Assembly: GCA_020073585.1 (NCBI GenBank)
Contig: JAIQEV010000001.1
Span: forward strand, 95,311 to 159,310
Direction: 5' to 3'
Length of the DNA: 64,000 bases
DNA from: Terriglobia bacterium
GTDB taxonomy: Bacteria; Acidobacteriota; Terriglobia; Acidiferrales; UBA7541
The notes under the pieces are model-generated. The model was not told the DNA's origin. It ran no database searches and saw only the letters and a program-made list of their open reading frames with translations. Below are positions 36,173 to 45,827 of this stretch, piece after piece. The position numbers and the translations under genes were made by a program. Numbering within the stretch: position 1 is the stretch's first letter; every line of letters starts with the position of its first letter.

Positions 36173-37054
36173 GTGAGCCGGATATTTGACGCACTGCGCA
36201 GGTCGGAGCAAGAGAAGAGCGGGAAAGGCTCGTCCACGCCCTGGACAAAGAGCCTTTCGGCAGAACAGCCGAGGGTGTCCCTGGACAACCTTCCTGCCGG
36301 ATTCGAAGGTGTCCAGCGGGTGGCCCTGCGCATCCCGCCGGAGAAGCACATCGTAACCTGTGGTGACAATCTGAGTCCGGGAGCGGAACGCTTCCGAGTC
36401 TTGCGCCATCGTCTGCAGAGGATCCGGGCAGATCGCCCACTCAACAAGCTACTGGTCTCGAGTGCCGTTCCCCGAGAGGGGAAGACCCTGGTGGCCATCA
36501 ATCTGGCGTTCAGCCTGGCGCGAACCTCGCGGCGGGTCCTGCTGATCGACGCGGATTTGCGGCATCCCAGCGTTCACGAAGTTCTTGGGATCCAGGCCAT
36601 GCCCGGCCTGGCTGAAGTTCTGCATTGCGAAATCGATGCGCGAAGTGCGATTCGGTGCCTGGACCCGGGGAATCTTTATTACCTGCCCGCGGGCCGTCCG
36701 CCGGCGAACCCGGGTGAATTGCTGCAGGAACCTCTGTTGGGGGAATTGATGAAGGAGGGGCTTAACGCGTTTGACTGGGTGGTGGTGGACTCCGCGCCGA
36801 TTACGCTTTTTGCGGACACGCCGCATCTGGCCGGGCACGTTGACGGCACGGTGTTGGTGACGCGCGTGGGGGTCACGCCAGCCGACGCGGTGCAGTCCGC
36901 ACTGACCGCAATCGAGGGAAACTTCGTTGCCGGAGTGGTGCTGAACGGTGGTTCCAACCCCAGCAATGGGCACTACGATAACTACTATGGCGATGCTGCC
37001 GATCGGAATATCTATTTCCAGTCCGAACCGGAAGCGGGAAACGAGAAGAGTTGA
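36173..37054 (+). CDS. Tyrosine autokinase (BY-kinase, exosortase-associated)
   Basis: A cytoplasmic bacterial tyrosine kinase that pairs with the chain-length protein and cycles phosphorylation to control polymerisation. The 293-aa protein has Walker A (SAVPREGKTLVAINLA), Walker A' (VLLIDADLRHPS) and Walker B (WVVVDSAP), and a C-terminal tyrosine cluster (HYDNYYGDAADRNIYF) as autophosphorylation sites. The N-terminus MSRIFDALRRSE is typical of this subfamily. The GTG start at 36173 follows a GAGGAG ribosome site. Confidence 0.93.
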   Translation: MSRIFDALRRSEQEKSGKGSSTPWTKSLSAEQPRVSLDNLPAGFEGVQRVALRIPPEKHIVTCGDNLSPGAERFRVLRHRLQRIRADRPLNKLLVSSAVPREGKTLVAINLAFSLARTSRRVLLIDADLRHPSVHEVLGIQAMPGLAEVLHCEIDARSAIRCLDPGNLYYLPAGRPPANPGELLQEPLLGELMKEGLNAFDWVVVDSAPITLFADTPHLAGHVDGTVLVTRVGVTPADAVQSALTAIEGNFVAGVVLNGGSNPSNGHYDNYYGDAADRNIYFQSEPEAGNEKS

Positions 37055-37058
37055 CGGC

Positions 37059-38450
37059 GTGGTTAAAATATTCGATGCCTACGTCCCGTTGCGCACGCTG
37101 CTCCTGGCAGTGTCGGAAACGATGCTTGTTTTCTGCGCGATGGTGGCGGCGGTTTTCCTGCGATTCGGCGTCGATGCCGAGCTGACGCTCAGCTATCAGC
37201 AGGGATTCCTGAAAGTGGCGATCGTTTGCGCCTTGCTCATCATGAGCCTTTACTATTTCGACCTTTACGATTCCCTCGTGCTCAGCAACCCCCGCGAGGT
37301 TTTGTCGCGCTTGATCGTTGTGCTGGGGGTGGTGTGCCTGCTCACGGCGTTTCTGTATTACATCTTTCCGCCGCTGCAGCTGGGGCGCGGAATTTTCATG
37401 ATTGGAATGGTTCTCGTCGGCATTTCCCTGACGGCCTCGCGCGAACTCTTTTTCGCCCTGAATCGCTCCTCCCGCTTTGCCGATTCGACGATCCTGCTGG
37501 GGGATGGCCCGCTGGCCCGGTCGCTGGCCGCGGAAATCACCCCTCGTCACGAACTGGGGATGCGTCTGGTCGGCTACATCGGAATGTCGTCGCACGCGGC
37601 TCCCGGCCTGAATGGGCTGCCGCTGCTCGGAAAGCCGGAGGATCTCGGCACGCTGATCGCCGAGAAACACATTAAACGGATCATTGTCGCGCTGCAGGAC
37701 CGCCGCAGCACGATGCCGGTGCGGGAACTGCTGGCTCTGCGCTTGAAAGGATTTCAGGTCCAGGACGGAGGCAGTCTGCTCGAAAGAATCTCGGGGAAAA
37801 TCGAGGTCGATCAACTGCACCCCAGCTGGCTGATCTTCTCCAGCGGATTTCGGCTGCAGCCATCCGTTCTCCTGGTGCAGCGGTTAATGGCGATTGTCGT
37901 TTCTCTGGTCCTCTTGCTGGCCGTGTTGCCGCTGGTTCCCATCATCGCCCTGTTGATCAAACTCACTTCCCGAGGGCCGGTGTTCTACCGCCAGAAGCGC
38001 GTGGGGAAGAACGGCAGCGTGTTTTATTGCTACAAATTCCGGACGATGCGGGCCGACGCCGAGGCGGACACCGGTCCGACGTGGGCCAGCGACAGCGATC
38101 CGCGCATTACGCCCGTGGGGCGTTTTCTGCGCGTCGCGCGTCTCGATGAAATCCCTCAGCTCTGGAACGTGTTTCGCGGGGACATGAATTTCGTGGGTCC
38201 TCGCCCCGAACGGCCGGAATTCGATGCTTCGCTCAAGCAGGGAATCCCGTACTACTACTTGCGCCAGATTGTTCGCCCTGGGATTACCGGGTGGGCGCAG
38301 ATCAATTGCGGTTATGGTGCGTCGTTGGAGCAGTCCAAGGAAAAGATGCGCTACGACCTCTATTACATCAAGAACATGTCGCTGGCCCTCGACCTGCTGA
38401 TTGTCTTTCAAACGGTCAAGACCGTGCTTTTCGGGCGAGGCGCAAGGTGA
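37059..38450 (+). CDS. Polyprenyl glycosylphosphotransferase (initiating sugar transferase, EpsB/PssE-like)
   Basis: Starts the repeat unit by moving a sugar-1-phosphate from a nucleotide sugar to undecaprenyl phosphate. The 463-aa protein has four N-terminal membrane helices, a central CoA-binding-like domain (ILLGDGPLARSLAAEI) and a C-terminal bacterial sugar transferase domain with one more helix, GPVFYRQKRVGKNGSVFYCY, KFRTMRADAE, DEIPQLWNVFRGDMNFVGPR and PGITGWAQINCGYG. The GTG at 37059 is the chosen start, four bases after the kinase stop. The domain order is that of the exosortase-A-associated family. Confidence 0.93.
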   Translation: MVKIFDAYVPLRTLLLAVSETMLVFCAMVAAVFLRFGVDAELTLSYQQGFLKVAIVCALLIMSLYYFDLYDSLVLSNPREVLSRLIVVLGVVCLLTAFLYYIFPPLQLGRGIFMIGMVLVGISLTASRELFFALNRSSRFADSTILLGDGPLARSLAAEITPRHELGMRLVGYIGMSSHAAPGLNGLPLLGKPEDLGTLIAEKHIKRIIVALQDRRSTMPVRELLALRLKGFQVQDGGSLLERISGKIEVDQLHPSWLIFSSGFRLQPSVLLVQRLMAIVVSLVLLLAVLPLVPIIALLIKLTSRGPVFYRQKRVGKNGSVFYCYKFRTMRADAEADTGPTWASDSDPRITPVGRFLRVARLDEIPQLWNVFRGDMNFVGPRPERPEFDASLKQGIPYYYLRQIVRPGITGWAQINCGYGASLEQSKEKMRYDLYYIKNMSLALDLLIVFQTVKTVLFGRGAR

Positions 38451-38559
38451 GCGGGGACTGTTCGGTGAGCCGTTTCGCGAAAACCATTTTGCGTACGATT
38501 CGCGCAGTTCTATGACGGATTTGATCTCTGCGTGACGCCGTGGTTGCCGGGAAGGACAG

Positions 38560-39762
38560 ATGAATTTTCACCCCATCTTTTTGTTGTTCGTCGCAGCGGT
38601 GGCCGCTCTGGCCCTGGCCGGAACGTGTTATGTCCTGCTCCTGGCGCTGGTGGGTTCCTTCTCGCCGTCTCCGAACACGTGCTCTGCGGGGAGGCGGCTG
38701 TCTGGAACACGCTTTCTCGTTTTGATTCCCGCACACAACGAAGAAGAAGGGATCCGTCCGACCCTGGAGAGTTTGCGCGGACAGGATTATCCGGAAAATT
38801 TGCGGCGCGTCATCGTGATTGCCGACAACTGCCAGGATCGCACCGCCGCCGTGGTCCGGCAGGAAGGCTTCGAATGCTGGGAGCGCACGGAGCCGGACGC
38901 TCCGGGTAAGGGCAGGGCGCTGCGCTGGGCCCTCGATCGTTTGCGGGAGGATGCTTTCGATGCAGCGGTGTTTATTGACGCGGACACCCGCTGCTGTCCG
39001 GGCTTTCTTGAGGCGCTGGACGGAGAGATCCAGACAGGAGCTTCTGCCCTGCAGGGACAGTACGAGTTCGAACTCGCCGATTCTTCCTATTTTTCACTCC
39101 TCACCTTCGCCAGCAAGCGCGCCGAAAATAATCTGTTCTGGCGGGCGAGGCAGCGTTTTGGGTGGATGGGTTTCATCCTGGGCAACGGATTTTGCCTGAA
39201 GCGGGAAATCATCGAGATGCTGCCCTGGTCCGCATACTCCATTGTCGAGGACGTGGAATACTCGGTGCAGCTTGCGATGCGCGGCATTCGCGTGCAGTTC
39301 CTGGAATCGGCGCAAGTGGTGTCCCGCACAACCCGCCGGGCAGCCGACGCACTGCCCCAGCGGCTGCGCTGGGCCTCGGGCACCTTTCAAGTGATGGCCA
39401 AGTACATTCCGCAGCTGCTCCGAGCCAGCCTCACGCGGCGGTCGTTGCGTTTGGCGGAGATGGCGCTGGCGCTGGTCCTGACCAGCCGGTTCTTCCTTCT
39501 TTACCTGCTCCTGGTGGCCGCGGGAGGCTCAATTCTTCTGGGCACGGCTGGCGCAGGCCTGCTCCTGCGCATCGCAGTCATCACGGACTTCCTCCTGCTC
39601 TCCGTCTATGCGGGGCTGGTCCTGTCTCAGATTCCCCGTGTGCAAGGCGGCCGTTTGCGGGCCTTCGTCACGCTGCCGTTCTATGTGTGCTGGATGGCAC
39701 TGGTGCACGCCGGTGCCGCGCTGGGAATCCGGCGCAACATCTGGGGCAGAACAACCCGATAA
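38560..39762 (+). CDS. GT2 family membrane glycosyltransferase
   Basis: A processive-type GT2 (400 aa). An N-terminal helix (6-33) precedes the catalytic domain: FLVLIPAHNEEEGI, VIADNCQDRT, FIDADTRC (DxD), GFILGNGFCLKRE, VEDVEYSVQL (the ED acceptor-base motif) and QRLRWASGT, the Q/RxxRW motif of polymerising enzymes. Three or four C-terminal helices follow. It could extend the EPS backbone. It begins 109 bp after the initiating transferase and is 12 bp from the fusion gene. Confidence 0.88.
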   Translation: MNFHPIFLLFVAAVAALALAGTCYVLLLALVGSFSPSPNTCSAGRRLSGTRFLVLIPAHNEEEGIRPTLESLRGQDYPENLRRVIVIADNCQDRTAAVVRQEGFECWERTEPDAPGKGRALRWALDRLREDAFDAAVFIDADTRCCPGFLEALDGEIQTGASALQGQYEFELADSSYFSLLTFASKRAENNLFWRARQRFGWMGFILGNGFCLKREIIEMLPWSAYSIVEDVEYSVQLAMRGIRVQFLESAQVVSRTTRRAADALPQRLRWASGTFQVMAKYIPQLLRASLTRRSLRLAEMALALVLTSRFFLLYLLLVAAGGSILLGTAGAGLLLRIAVITDFLLLSVYAGLVLSQIPRVQGGRLRAFVTLPFYVCWMALVHAGAALGIRRNIWGRTTR

Positions 39763-39774
39763 TGGAAATCCTCG

Positions 39775-42700
39775 ATGGCCGCTAACCCAATTCGGATCCT
39801 GCACCTCATCGCCAGCAATTTTGTCGGCGGGCCCGAGAAACAGATTCTGCACCATGCCGTGGATGTTCGCGAGGCGGGCTGCGAAGTGTGGGTGGGTTCG
39901 TTCCGGGACCAGCCGGAAAAGGCGGAGATTCTCGTAAGCGCTCAGGAGCGCGGGCTCCCCACCTACGAATCTCGCTCTTCCGGCCGCTTCGACCCGCGCG
40001 CCGTTCGCGAATTGGCCTCTTTCCTCAAGCGCGAACGCATTCAATTGCTGTGCACGCACGGCTTCAAGGCCAATACCATTGGCGTGCTTGCCAAGAAGCT
40101 GACGGGCGTTCCGCAGATCGCCTTCTGCCGGGGTTGGACGGCGGAAACGCCGCGCGTCCGGGCGTATGAGTTCCTCGAACGCTGTTTGCTTCCTTTTGCG
40201 AACCGCGTTGTGTGCGTCTCGGAGGCGCAAGCAAAGCTTCTGGCTCGAAATCGCCGGTTCCGGCCGCGTCTTGCCGTGGTCCAGAACGCCATGCTGGAAA
40301 CCGCGAGCGCCGCGTCCGTTGCTGATCGCGCGGCGCTGAAAGCGCAACTCGGCTTCTCTCCGCAAACCCGCTTGATCGGCGCCATCGGCCGGCTCAGCGT
40401 TGAAAAGGGACAACGGTATCTCGTCGAGGCGGCGGCGGAACTCGCGCGCGATTTCCACGACCTGAAAATCGTCCTTCTGGGAGAAGGCCGCGAGCGCGCG
40501 GCCCTCGCGGCGCAAATCAAGCAGCTCGGTCTGGACGGGGTCGTGCTCCTGCCGGGCTTTCAGAAGAATATTGCGCTTTGGATGCAGGCTCTCGATGTCC
40601 TGGTGAATTGTTCGCTGACGGAAGGGCTTCCCAACGTGATTCTGGAGGCCCTCGCGGCGGAGACTCCGGTCGTGGCCACGGCTGTTGGGGGCGTGCCGGA
40701 ACTGATTCGCGACCGGGAAACCGGCCTCCTGGTGCCGGCGGCGAATCCCGCCGCGCTGGCCCGCGCCCTGGCCATGGTCTTGCGCGATACCCAGCTCGCT
40801 GACGCCTTGCGCCGGAGTGGCCGCGCATGGGTGCAGACGCGCTTCTCGCCTGCTCGACAGCGGGAATCCCTGCTGGCGATCTACCGGCAATGCCTCGGTC
40901 TTCGGCCTGTCTCCTCGGCGCCGTCGGAGCAGAACGAGATACAGGAGCGCGCAGCGCTCCCTGCGGAGTCACTTCCGTTCATCTCCGTGGTTCTCCCGGT
41001 GCGCAATGAGGAGGCACATCTGGGCGCCGTGCTCGATAGTCTGCTCGCGCAGGAGTATCCGCGGGACCGCTACGAAATCTTGGTCGTGGATGGCAACTCG
41101 ACCGACGGCACCGCGCGTGTCGTGGAAGAGGCCGCAAAGGCCTCGGCCGTGCGTATTCGACTGCTCCCCAACCCGCGCCAAATATCGGGTGCCGGGCGTA
41201 ACGTGGGCGTGCGGAACAGCGTAGGTGAGCTGATTGTCTTCATCGACGGCCACTGCTGGATACCCAGCCGCGAACTCCTGCTGAATACGGCCCGCCTATT
41301 CGAGACCACAGGCGCCGCCTGCCTTTGCCGGCCGCAGCCTCTCACGGCGCCCGGCAGCACCTGGTTCCAGAAAGTCGTGGCTGACGTGCGCGCGACGGCG
41401 ATCGGCCATGGCCTCGACTCGGCTATCTATTCCACGGAGCTCGAGGATTACGTCAATCCGACCAGCTCCGGTGCAAGCTACCGCCGCTCGGTTTTCGACC
41501 ACGTGGGTTTCTACGACGAACGGCTCGACGCCTGCGAGGACGTGGAGCTTAACTACCGGGTGTTCCGTGCCGGCCTGCGCTCGTACACCAGTCCGCGTCT
41601 GACCGTGCAATACGCGCCGCGGAAGACGTTTTCGGGGCTCTGGAAGCAGATGGTTCGCTACGGCAAGGGACGCTATCGCTTCGCCGGAATCCATCCGGAA
41701 GCATTTTCCTTCGCGCAGGCCGTGCCCGCTGCGTTCTTGTTGTGGCTGGCGCTGGGCGGGGCAGGCGCTCTCGTCTCGCGGCCCTTGGCAACGTTCTTTT
41801 TGGCAACCCTGGCTGTCTACGCCGGGATTGTGGCCGCTTCCTCCGTTTGGCTTGGGATTCGGCAGGGCTGGCGCCACATGGTTACGGCGCCCGCCGTCTA
41901 CCTGACGATTCATCTTGGACTCGGGGCCGGTTTTCTGACGGAAGCTGCCCGGTCGATCCGGCAGCGATTTTCTTTCCGGCGTGCGACGCAGGAAGTGTCC
42001 AGCGCTAGCGCAGAGGGGGCTTCGTTTCCACGGGTCCGGATTCTGCGCGAGTCCGGGCAGGACGCGCCATCCGGCAACCACGGAACGCACCGCAGCAAGA
42101 CCACACCGATGAACGCCTTCAGCGTGGACGTGGAGGACTATTTCCATACCGAGGCGATGAGCGGCGTGGTGTCGCGTGAAGCGTGGGAGCAGATGCCTTC
42201 ACGAGTGGAAAACAATACCCATCGCTTGTTCGAATTGCTGGCCAAGCACGATGTGCGCGGCACCTTCTTCTTCCTGGGCTGGGTCGCGGAGCGTTTTCCG
42301 GGTCTTGTGCGCGAGGCGGTACAACTGGGCCATGAAGTGGGTTGCCACAGTTATTGGCATCGCCCGGTCTATCGCCTCTCGCCGGCTGAGTTTCGTGCCG
42401 ATACGCGGCAAGCGCTGAAGGCCATCGAAGATGCGGGAGGCGTTGGTGTGCGCGGATATCGCGCGCCGAGCTTTTCCATGGTGCCGGGCACCGAGTGGGC
42501 GGCCGAGATTCTCGTCGAACTGGGCTTCTACTACGACTCCAGCGTTCACCCGATTCGCCACGATCTGTATAGCAACGCTTCCGCGCCGCGCATTCCGCAC
42601 CGCGTCCATGGCGGCGCGATTCTGGAACTGCCCATCGCCACCATGCGGGTGGCGGGCAATAATCTTCCCGTCGGTGGCGGCGGCTACTTCCGGATTCTTC

Positions 42701-43047
42701 CGTACGCCTATACGCGCTGGGGCTTGTCCCGCTTGAACGGGCGGGAATCTCAGCCCGGTGTCGTGTATCTGCATCCGTGGGAGATCGACCCGGAACAGCC
42801 GCGGCTCGCCGCGGGTTTCAAGTCCCGTTTCCGCCAGTACACCGGCCTGGCCGGTGCCGAGCACAAGCTCGATCGCCTGCTGCAGCGATTTTCCTTCGCG
42901 CCGATTTCCACGGTGTTCCGGCGTGAATTGTGCGAGGCGCTCGCGCCTGGCGGGAACAGCCGCGAGGAAAAAGCGGCGTTGGCGGGGAAGCCGAGTCCGG
43001 AACCTGCCGGGGTTCTAGGCTCCACGGATTCCAGGGGAGACGATTGA
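39775..43047 (+). CDS. Trifunctional fusion: GT4 glycosyltransferase, GT2 glycosyltransferase and polysaccharide deacetylase
   Basis: A 1090-aa single frame with three enzymes in series. Residues 1-380 are a GT4 transferase (NFVGGPEKQILHH, GAIGRLSVEKGQRYLVEA, EGLPNVILEALAAETPVV with the EX7E motif). Residues about 400-720 are a GT2 (ISVVLPVRNEEAHL, VVDGNSTDGTA, FIDGHCW, CEDVELNYRV) with C-terminal membrane helices. After a linker, residues 779-1070 are an exosortase-type deacetylase (NAFSVDVEDYFHTEAMS, CHSYWHRPVY, GYRAPSFS, YLHPWEID). The last part starts with an in-frame ATG (42109) matching the usual start of the free enzyme, but no ribosome site precedes it, so a real fusion is favoured. 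It ends in TGATG overlap with the next gene. Confidence 0.9.
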   Translation: MAANPIRILHLIASNFVGGPEKQILHHAVDVREAGCEVWVGSFRDQPEKAEILVSAQERGLPTYESRSSGRFDPRAVRELASFLKRERIQLLCTHGFKANTIGVLAKKLTGVPQIAFCRGWTAETPRVRAYEFLERCLLPFANRVVCVSEAQAKLLARNRRFRPRLAVVQNAMLETASAASVADRAALKAQLGFSPQTRLIGAIGRLSVEKGQRYLVEAAAELARDFHDLKIVLLGEGRERAALAAQIKQLGLDGVVLLPGFQKNIALWMQALDVLVNCSLTEGLPNVILEALAAETPVVATAVGGVPELIRDRETGLLVPAANPAALARALAMVLRDTQLADALRRSGRAWVQTRFSPARQRESLLAIYRQCLGLRPVSSAPSEQNEIQERAALPAESLPFISVVLPVRNEEAHLGAVLDSLLAQEYPRDRYEILVVDGNSTDGTARVVEEAAKASAVRIRLLPNPRQISGAGRNVGVRNSVGELIVFIDGHCWIPSRELLLNTARLFETTGAACLCRPQPLTAPGSTWFQKVVADVRATAIGHGLDSAIYSTELEDYVNPTSSGASYRRSVFDHVGFYDERLDACEDVELNYRVFRAGLRSYTSPRLTVQYAPRKTFSGLWKQMVRYGKGRYRFAGIHPEAFSFAQAVPAAFLLWLALGGAGALVSRPLATFFLATLAVYAGIVAASSVWLGIRQGWRHMVTAPAVYLTIHLGLGAGFLTEAARSIRQRFSFRRATQEVSSASAEGASFPRVRILRESGQDAPSGNHGTHRSKTTPMNAFSVDVEDYFHTEAMSGVVSREAWEQMPSRVENNTHRLFELLAKHDVRGTFFFLGWVAERFPGLVREAVQLGHEVGCHSYWHRPVYRLSPAEFRADTRQALKAIEDAGGVGVRGYRAPSFSMVPGTEWAAEILVELGFYYDSSVHPIRHDLYSNASAPRIPHRVHGGAILELPIATMRVAGNNLPVGGGGYFRILPYAYTRWGLSRLNGRESQPGVVYLHPWEIDPEQPRLAAGFKSRFRQYTGLAGAEHKLDRLLQRFSFAPISTVFRRELCEALAPGGNSREEKAALAGKPSPEPAGVLGSTDSRGDD

Positions 43048-44351
43048 TGTTCATCATCCTCGCATGTGCGATGGTGGTTCTGGCCGGGTGGGCGTTCCTC
43101 AACCCTTTTGTGGGATTGATCACGCTTCTCGGGATCAACATCATCCAGCCCGGTGAGTTGTATCCGAATCTTTTTGGTCCCCTGCACGTCGAGCGCGTCT
43201 TCGTCATTCTTGTCTTCCTCTCGTTTCTCATTCATCACCGCCGGGCCGTTTTTCCGCCGCCGACCAAGGGGTTGCTGTTTTTCTGGGGCACGCTGCTCGC
43301 GACCGTGCCGCTGGCTTTCTGGCGGGGCGGGGCGCTGATGACTTGCGTGCTCTTCGGCCGCATCGTCATCTATTATTTCCTGATCGCAAACCTGGTGAAC
43401 ACACAGCGGCGTTTCCGCGTCGTCCTCCTCTCCCTTTCGGTGTTTGTCGGCTGGCTGGCCGCTTCGAGTGCATTTCTCTATTACCAGGGCCAATTCAAAT
43501 TCACCATGGGCATTGAGCGCGCGGTCGGCTTGACCACCCAGTCCAATGACGCCAACGCCCTGGCGATTACTCTGCTTTCCACTTTGCCGTTGATGCTGCT
43601 TTTGTGGTTCAAAGGCAGCGGGAAGACCCGCTGGATTGCCCTGGGCCTGACCTTCCTCAGCCTCTGGACCCTCATTCTGACCGGTTCTCGCGCCGCCTTT
43701 TTCGGGCTGCTCTTGGTGACCATACTCTTTGCGCTCACGCGCAGGCTCCGAATCGTTTATGCGCTGGCCATTGTGTTCCTCGCCGTGCCTGTCTGGCTGC
43801 TCATCCCCGCACAGTACAAGGCACGTTACGAATCTGTAACCAACTTGAAGCAGGACGATTCCTACGAGGGCCGCGTCCGCGCCTGGGAGGCCGCGTGGGC
43901 AATGTTCAAGGGCAACCCATTGACGGGTGTTGGAGCGGGAATGTTCTCGGAAGCGCGTGGCGCAACGTCCGGGCACTGGCTGAACGTTCACTCGCTGTAC
44001 ATGCAGCTCCTTTCGGAAACGGGCATTATCGGGACGGTCGGGTTCGCCGTCTTTGTGGGCTCCATCTTCCGGCAGAATCAGCGGCTCCGGCGGCAGTTCG
44101 GCCGCCTGGCCGATCGTTCGACGTGGCTCCGCTTCTATCCCGTGGCCTGTAATTTCAGCCTGATCGCTCTCTTGATTACCGGCTATTCTTCGCACAGCTT
44201 GTTTCGCGAAACGTGGTACCTCTTGGCCGGCTTGAGCGCCGCGGCCGGATCGGTGGCTGCTAAAGAGCTGCGGGCCGCGGATCGCCGGCAGGCGGACAAG
44301 GCTGCCGTGGATGCTGGAAGTCCAGCCGAACTCGCGGGTGTTCGGGCATGA
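43047..44351 (+). CDS. O-antigen ligase / Wzy-like polymerase, exosortase-associated
   Basis: A polytopic membrane protein (434 aa, about 10-11 helices) of the O-antigen ligase family, which joins or polymerises lipid-linked glycans on the outer face of the membrane. It shows the large periplasmic loop with SYEGRVRAWEAAWAMFKGNPLTGVG and NVHSLYMQLLSETGIIG, where the family's conserved Arg and His lie. The ATG overlaps the preceding stop by one base, and GGGGAGA precedes it. Members in exosortase loci are annotated as putative O-glycosylation ligases. Confidence 0.85.
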   Translation: MFIILACAMVVLAGWAFLNPFVGLITLLGINIIQPGELYPNLFGPLHVERVFVILVFLSFLIHHRRAVFPPPTKGLLFFWGTLLATVPLAFWRGGALMTCVLFGRIVIYYFLIANLVNTQRRFRVVLLSLSVFVGWLAASSAFLYYQGQFKFTMGIERAVGLTTQSNDANALAITLLSTLPLMLLLWFKGSGKTRWIALGLTFLSLWTLILTGSRAAFFGLLLVTILFALTRRLRIVYALAIVFLAVPVWLLIPAQYKARYESVTNLKQDDSYEGRVRAWEAAWAMFKGNPLTGVGAGMFSEARGATSGHWLNVHSLYMQLLSETGIIGTVGFAVFVGSIFRQNQRLRRQFGRLADRSTWLRFYPVACNFSLIALLITGYSSHSLFRETWYLLAGLSAAAGSVAAKELRAADRRQADKAAVDAGSPAELAGVRA

Positions 44352-45823
44352 ACAACATCCCCATGCCGCCGGGATCGTCCGGAGCAGCCCGGCAAACTCC
44401 GAACGGTTTCTCGGAAGACGCCCGTTCTTTGCGCTCTATGGCCTCGGAACTCCTTCGGCGGGCGGTTTTTCCGGTTTATCAGCGCCGCCAGACACCTTCG
44501 GCGTTCCGCTATCTGCGCGAACTGCGAGGTCTGGAGTTTGCTTTGCCCGAAGCCATCCAGAAGCTGCAGTGGGAGCGCCTCACCCGGCTTTTGCGCCACG
44601 CCACGGTGCAAGTCCCTTATTACCGGGACTGTTTCGGCAGCCGGCGGATCGCGGTGGATGAAATCCGTTCAACGCGGGACTTTGCGCGTATACCGATTCT
44701 CTCCAAGACGGCATTGCAGGAACATTCGGCTGCGCTATTAGCGGAAACGGGCGACACGCGGAGCCGCCAGAAAAACGCCAGCGGCGGTTCCACGGGCAAG
44801 CCCGTCCAGTTTTATCAGGACCGCTTCTATTGGGAATACGCGCGCGCCAGCCAGTGGTTCGTCGAGAGTTGGTGGGGTATCCGTCCGGGAGAGCGCACGG
44901 CTTCCATCTGGGGCTGCGATCGTGACCTGCCCCTGCAGAGCTGGAAAGAGCGGCTGTCGCAGGAGATCTGCCAGGTACGGACATGCAACGCCTTCGCGAT
45001 CACCGAGCAGCGCTTGGAGGATTTCGCCAGGATGCTTATGACCTGGCGCCCGCGGTTCGTGACCGGATATGCTTCGGCACTGGAACTCTTCGCAAGATTT
45101 CTTCTTTCCCGGCCGCACTTGCGGATCCGTCCGTTGGCCGTCAAGTCAACCGCCGAAGTTTTGACGGCGGAGCAGCGCTCCCTTCTCGAGACGGTTTTTG
45201 CATGTCCGGTCTACAACTTCTATGGATCTCGGGAAGTGAACAATCTTGCGGCGGAATGCCCCGCTCACCGCGGGTTGCATGTCAATTCCCTGGGCCGCTA
45301 CATCGAGATCGTGGATGAAGAGGGTGCTCCCGTGCCGCCCGGCGTCCCGGGACGCATTCTGGTCACCGACCTCACCAATTTTGCGATGCCCTTCATTCGC
45401 TACGAGATTGAGGACGTGGGAAGCTGGGCGGGGGAGTCTTGTCCCTGCGGCCGTCCCTTTCCGCTGCTTGCGGAAGTTCTTGGCCGGTCGAGTGATTTCA
45501 TTGCGACTCCCGGCGGGAAGATTATCCACGGCGAATACTTCACACATTTGTTCTACGACTTCCCGCAGGTGAGCCGGTTCCAAGTGAATCAAACCGCCTT
45601 GCGGGAGATTCGCGTGGATATTGTCCTGCAACCGGGGGTTGCCGATTTTCCGCTGGATCTGCTTCGCCGCCGGATCGGCGAAGTGCTTGGCCCCGAAGTG
45701 AATTGCGAGGTCGGAATCGTGGAGGATATCGCGCGTACGGCCAGCGGAAAGCACCGTTTCACCATTTCGTCGGTGAGCATGCCTTGGGGCTCGCAGCGAG
45801 CCAGTCAACTTCCTCGGAAATAA
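44348..45823 (+). CDS. CapK/phenylacetate-CoA ligase-like adenylating enzyme 1
   Basis: A member of the ANL-type adenylate-forming family found in capsule loci. The 491-aa protein contains the nucleotide-binding SGGSTGKPVQF, the YGSRE motif, VTDLTNFAMPFIRYEIED and a Cys pair (CPCGR) common to CapK proteins. It probably activates a carboxylic acid with ATP, for attachment to polysaccharide or for acyl transfer; the substrate is unknown. It overlaps the previous gene by 4 bp (ATGA) and is followed 4 bp later by a related gene. About 490 residues is near the family norm. Confidence 0.85.
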   Translation: MNNIPMPPGSSGAARQTPNGFSEDARSLRSMASELLRRAVFPVYQRRQTPSAFRYLRELRGLEFALPEAIQKLQWERLTRLLRHATVQVPYYRDCFGSRRIAVDEIRSTRDFARIPILSKTALQEHSAALLAETGDTRSRQKNASGGSTGKPVQFYQDRFYWEYARASQWFVESWWGIRPGERTASIWGCDRDLPLQSWKERLSQEICQVRTCNAFAITEQRLEDFARMLMTWRPRFVTGYASALELFARFLLSRPHLRIRPLAVKSTAEVLTAEQRSLLETVFACPVYNFYGSREVNNLAAECPAHRGLHVNSLGRYIEIVDEEGAPVPPGVPGRILVTDLTNFAMPFIRYEIEDVGSWAGESCPCGRPFPLLAEVLGRSSDFIATPGGKIIHGEYFTHLFYDFPQVSRFQVNQTALREIRVDIVLQPGVADFPLDLLRRRIGEVLGPEVNCEVGIVEDIARTASGKHRFTISSVSMPWGSQRASQLPRK

Positions 45824-45827
45824 CCGG

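Noticed and set aside
42109-43047. Separate deacetylase gene inside the fusion
   Set aside because: The internal ATG matches the usual start of the free enzyme, but no ribosome site precedes it and the frame is continuous from 39775. Kept as a fusion, with re-sequencing suggested.
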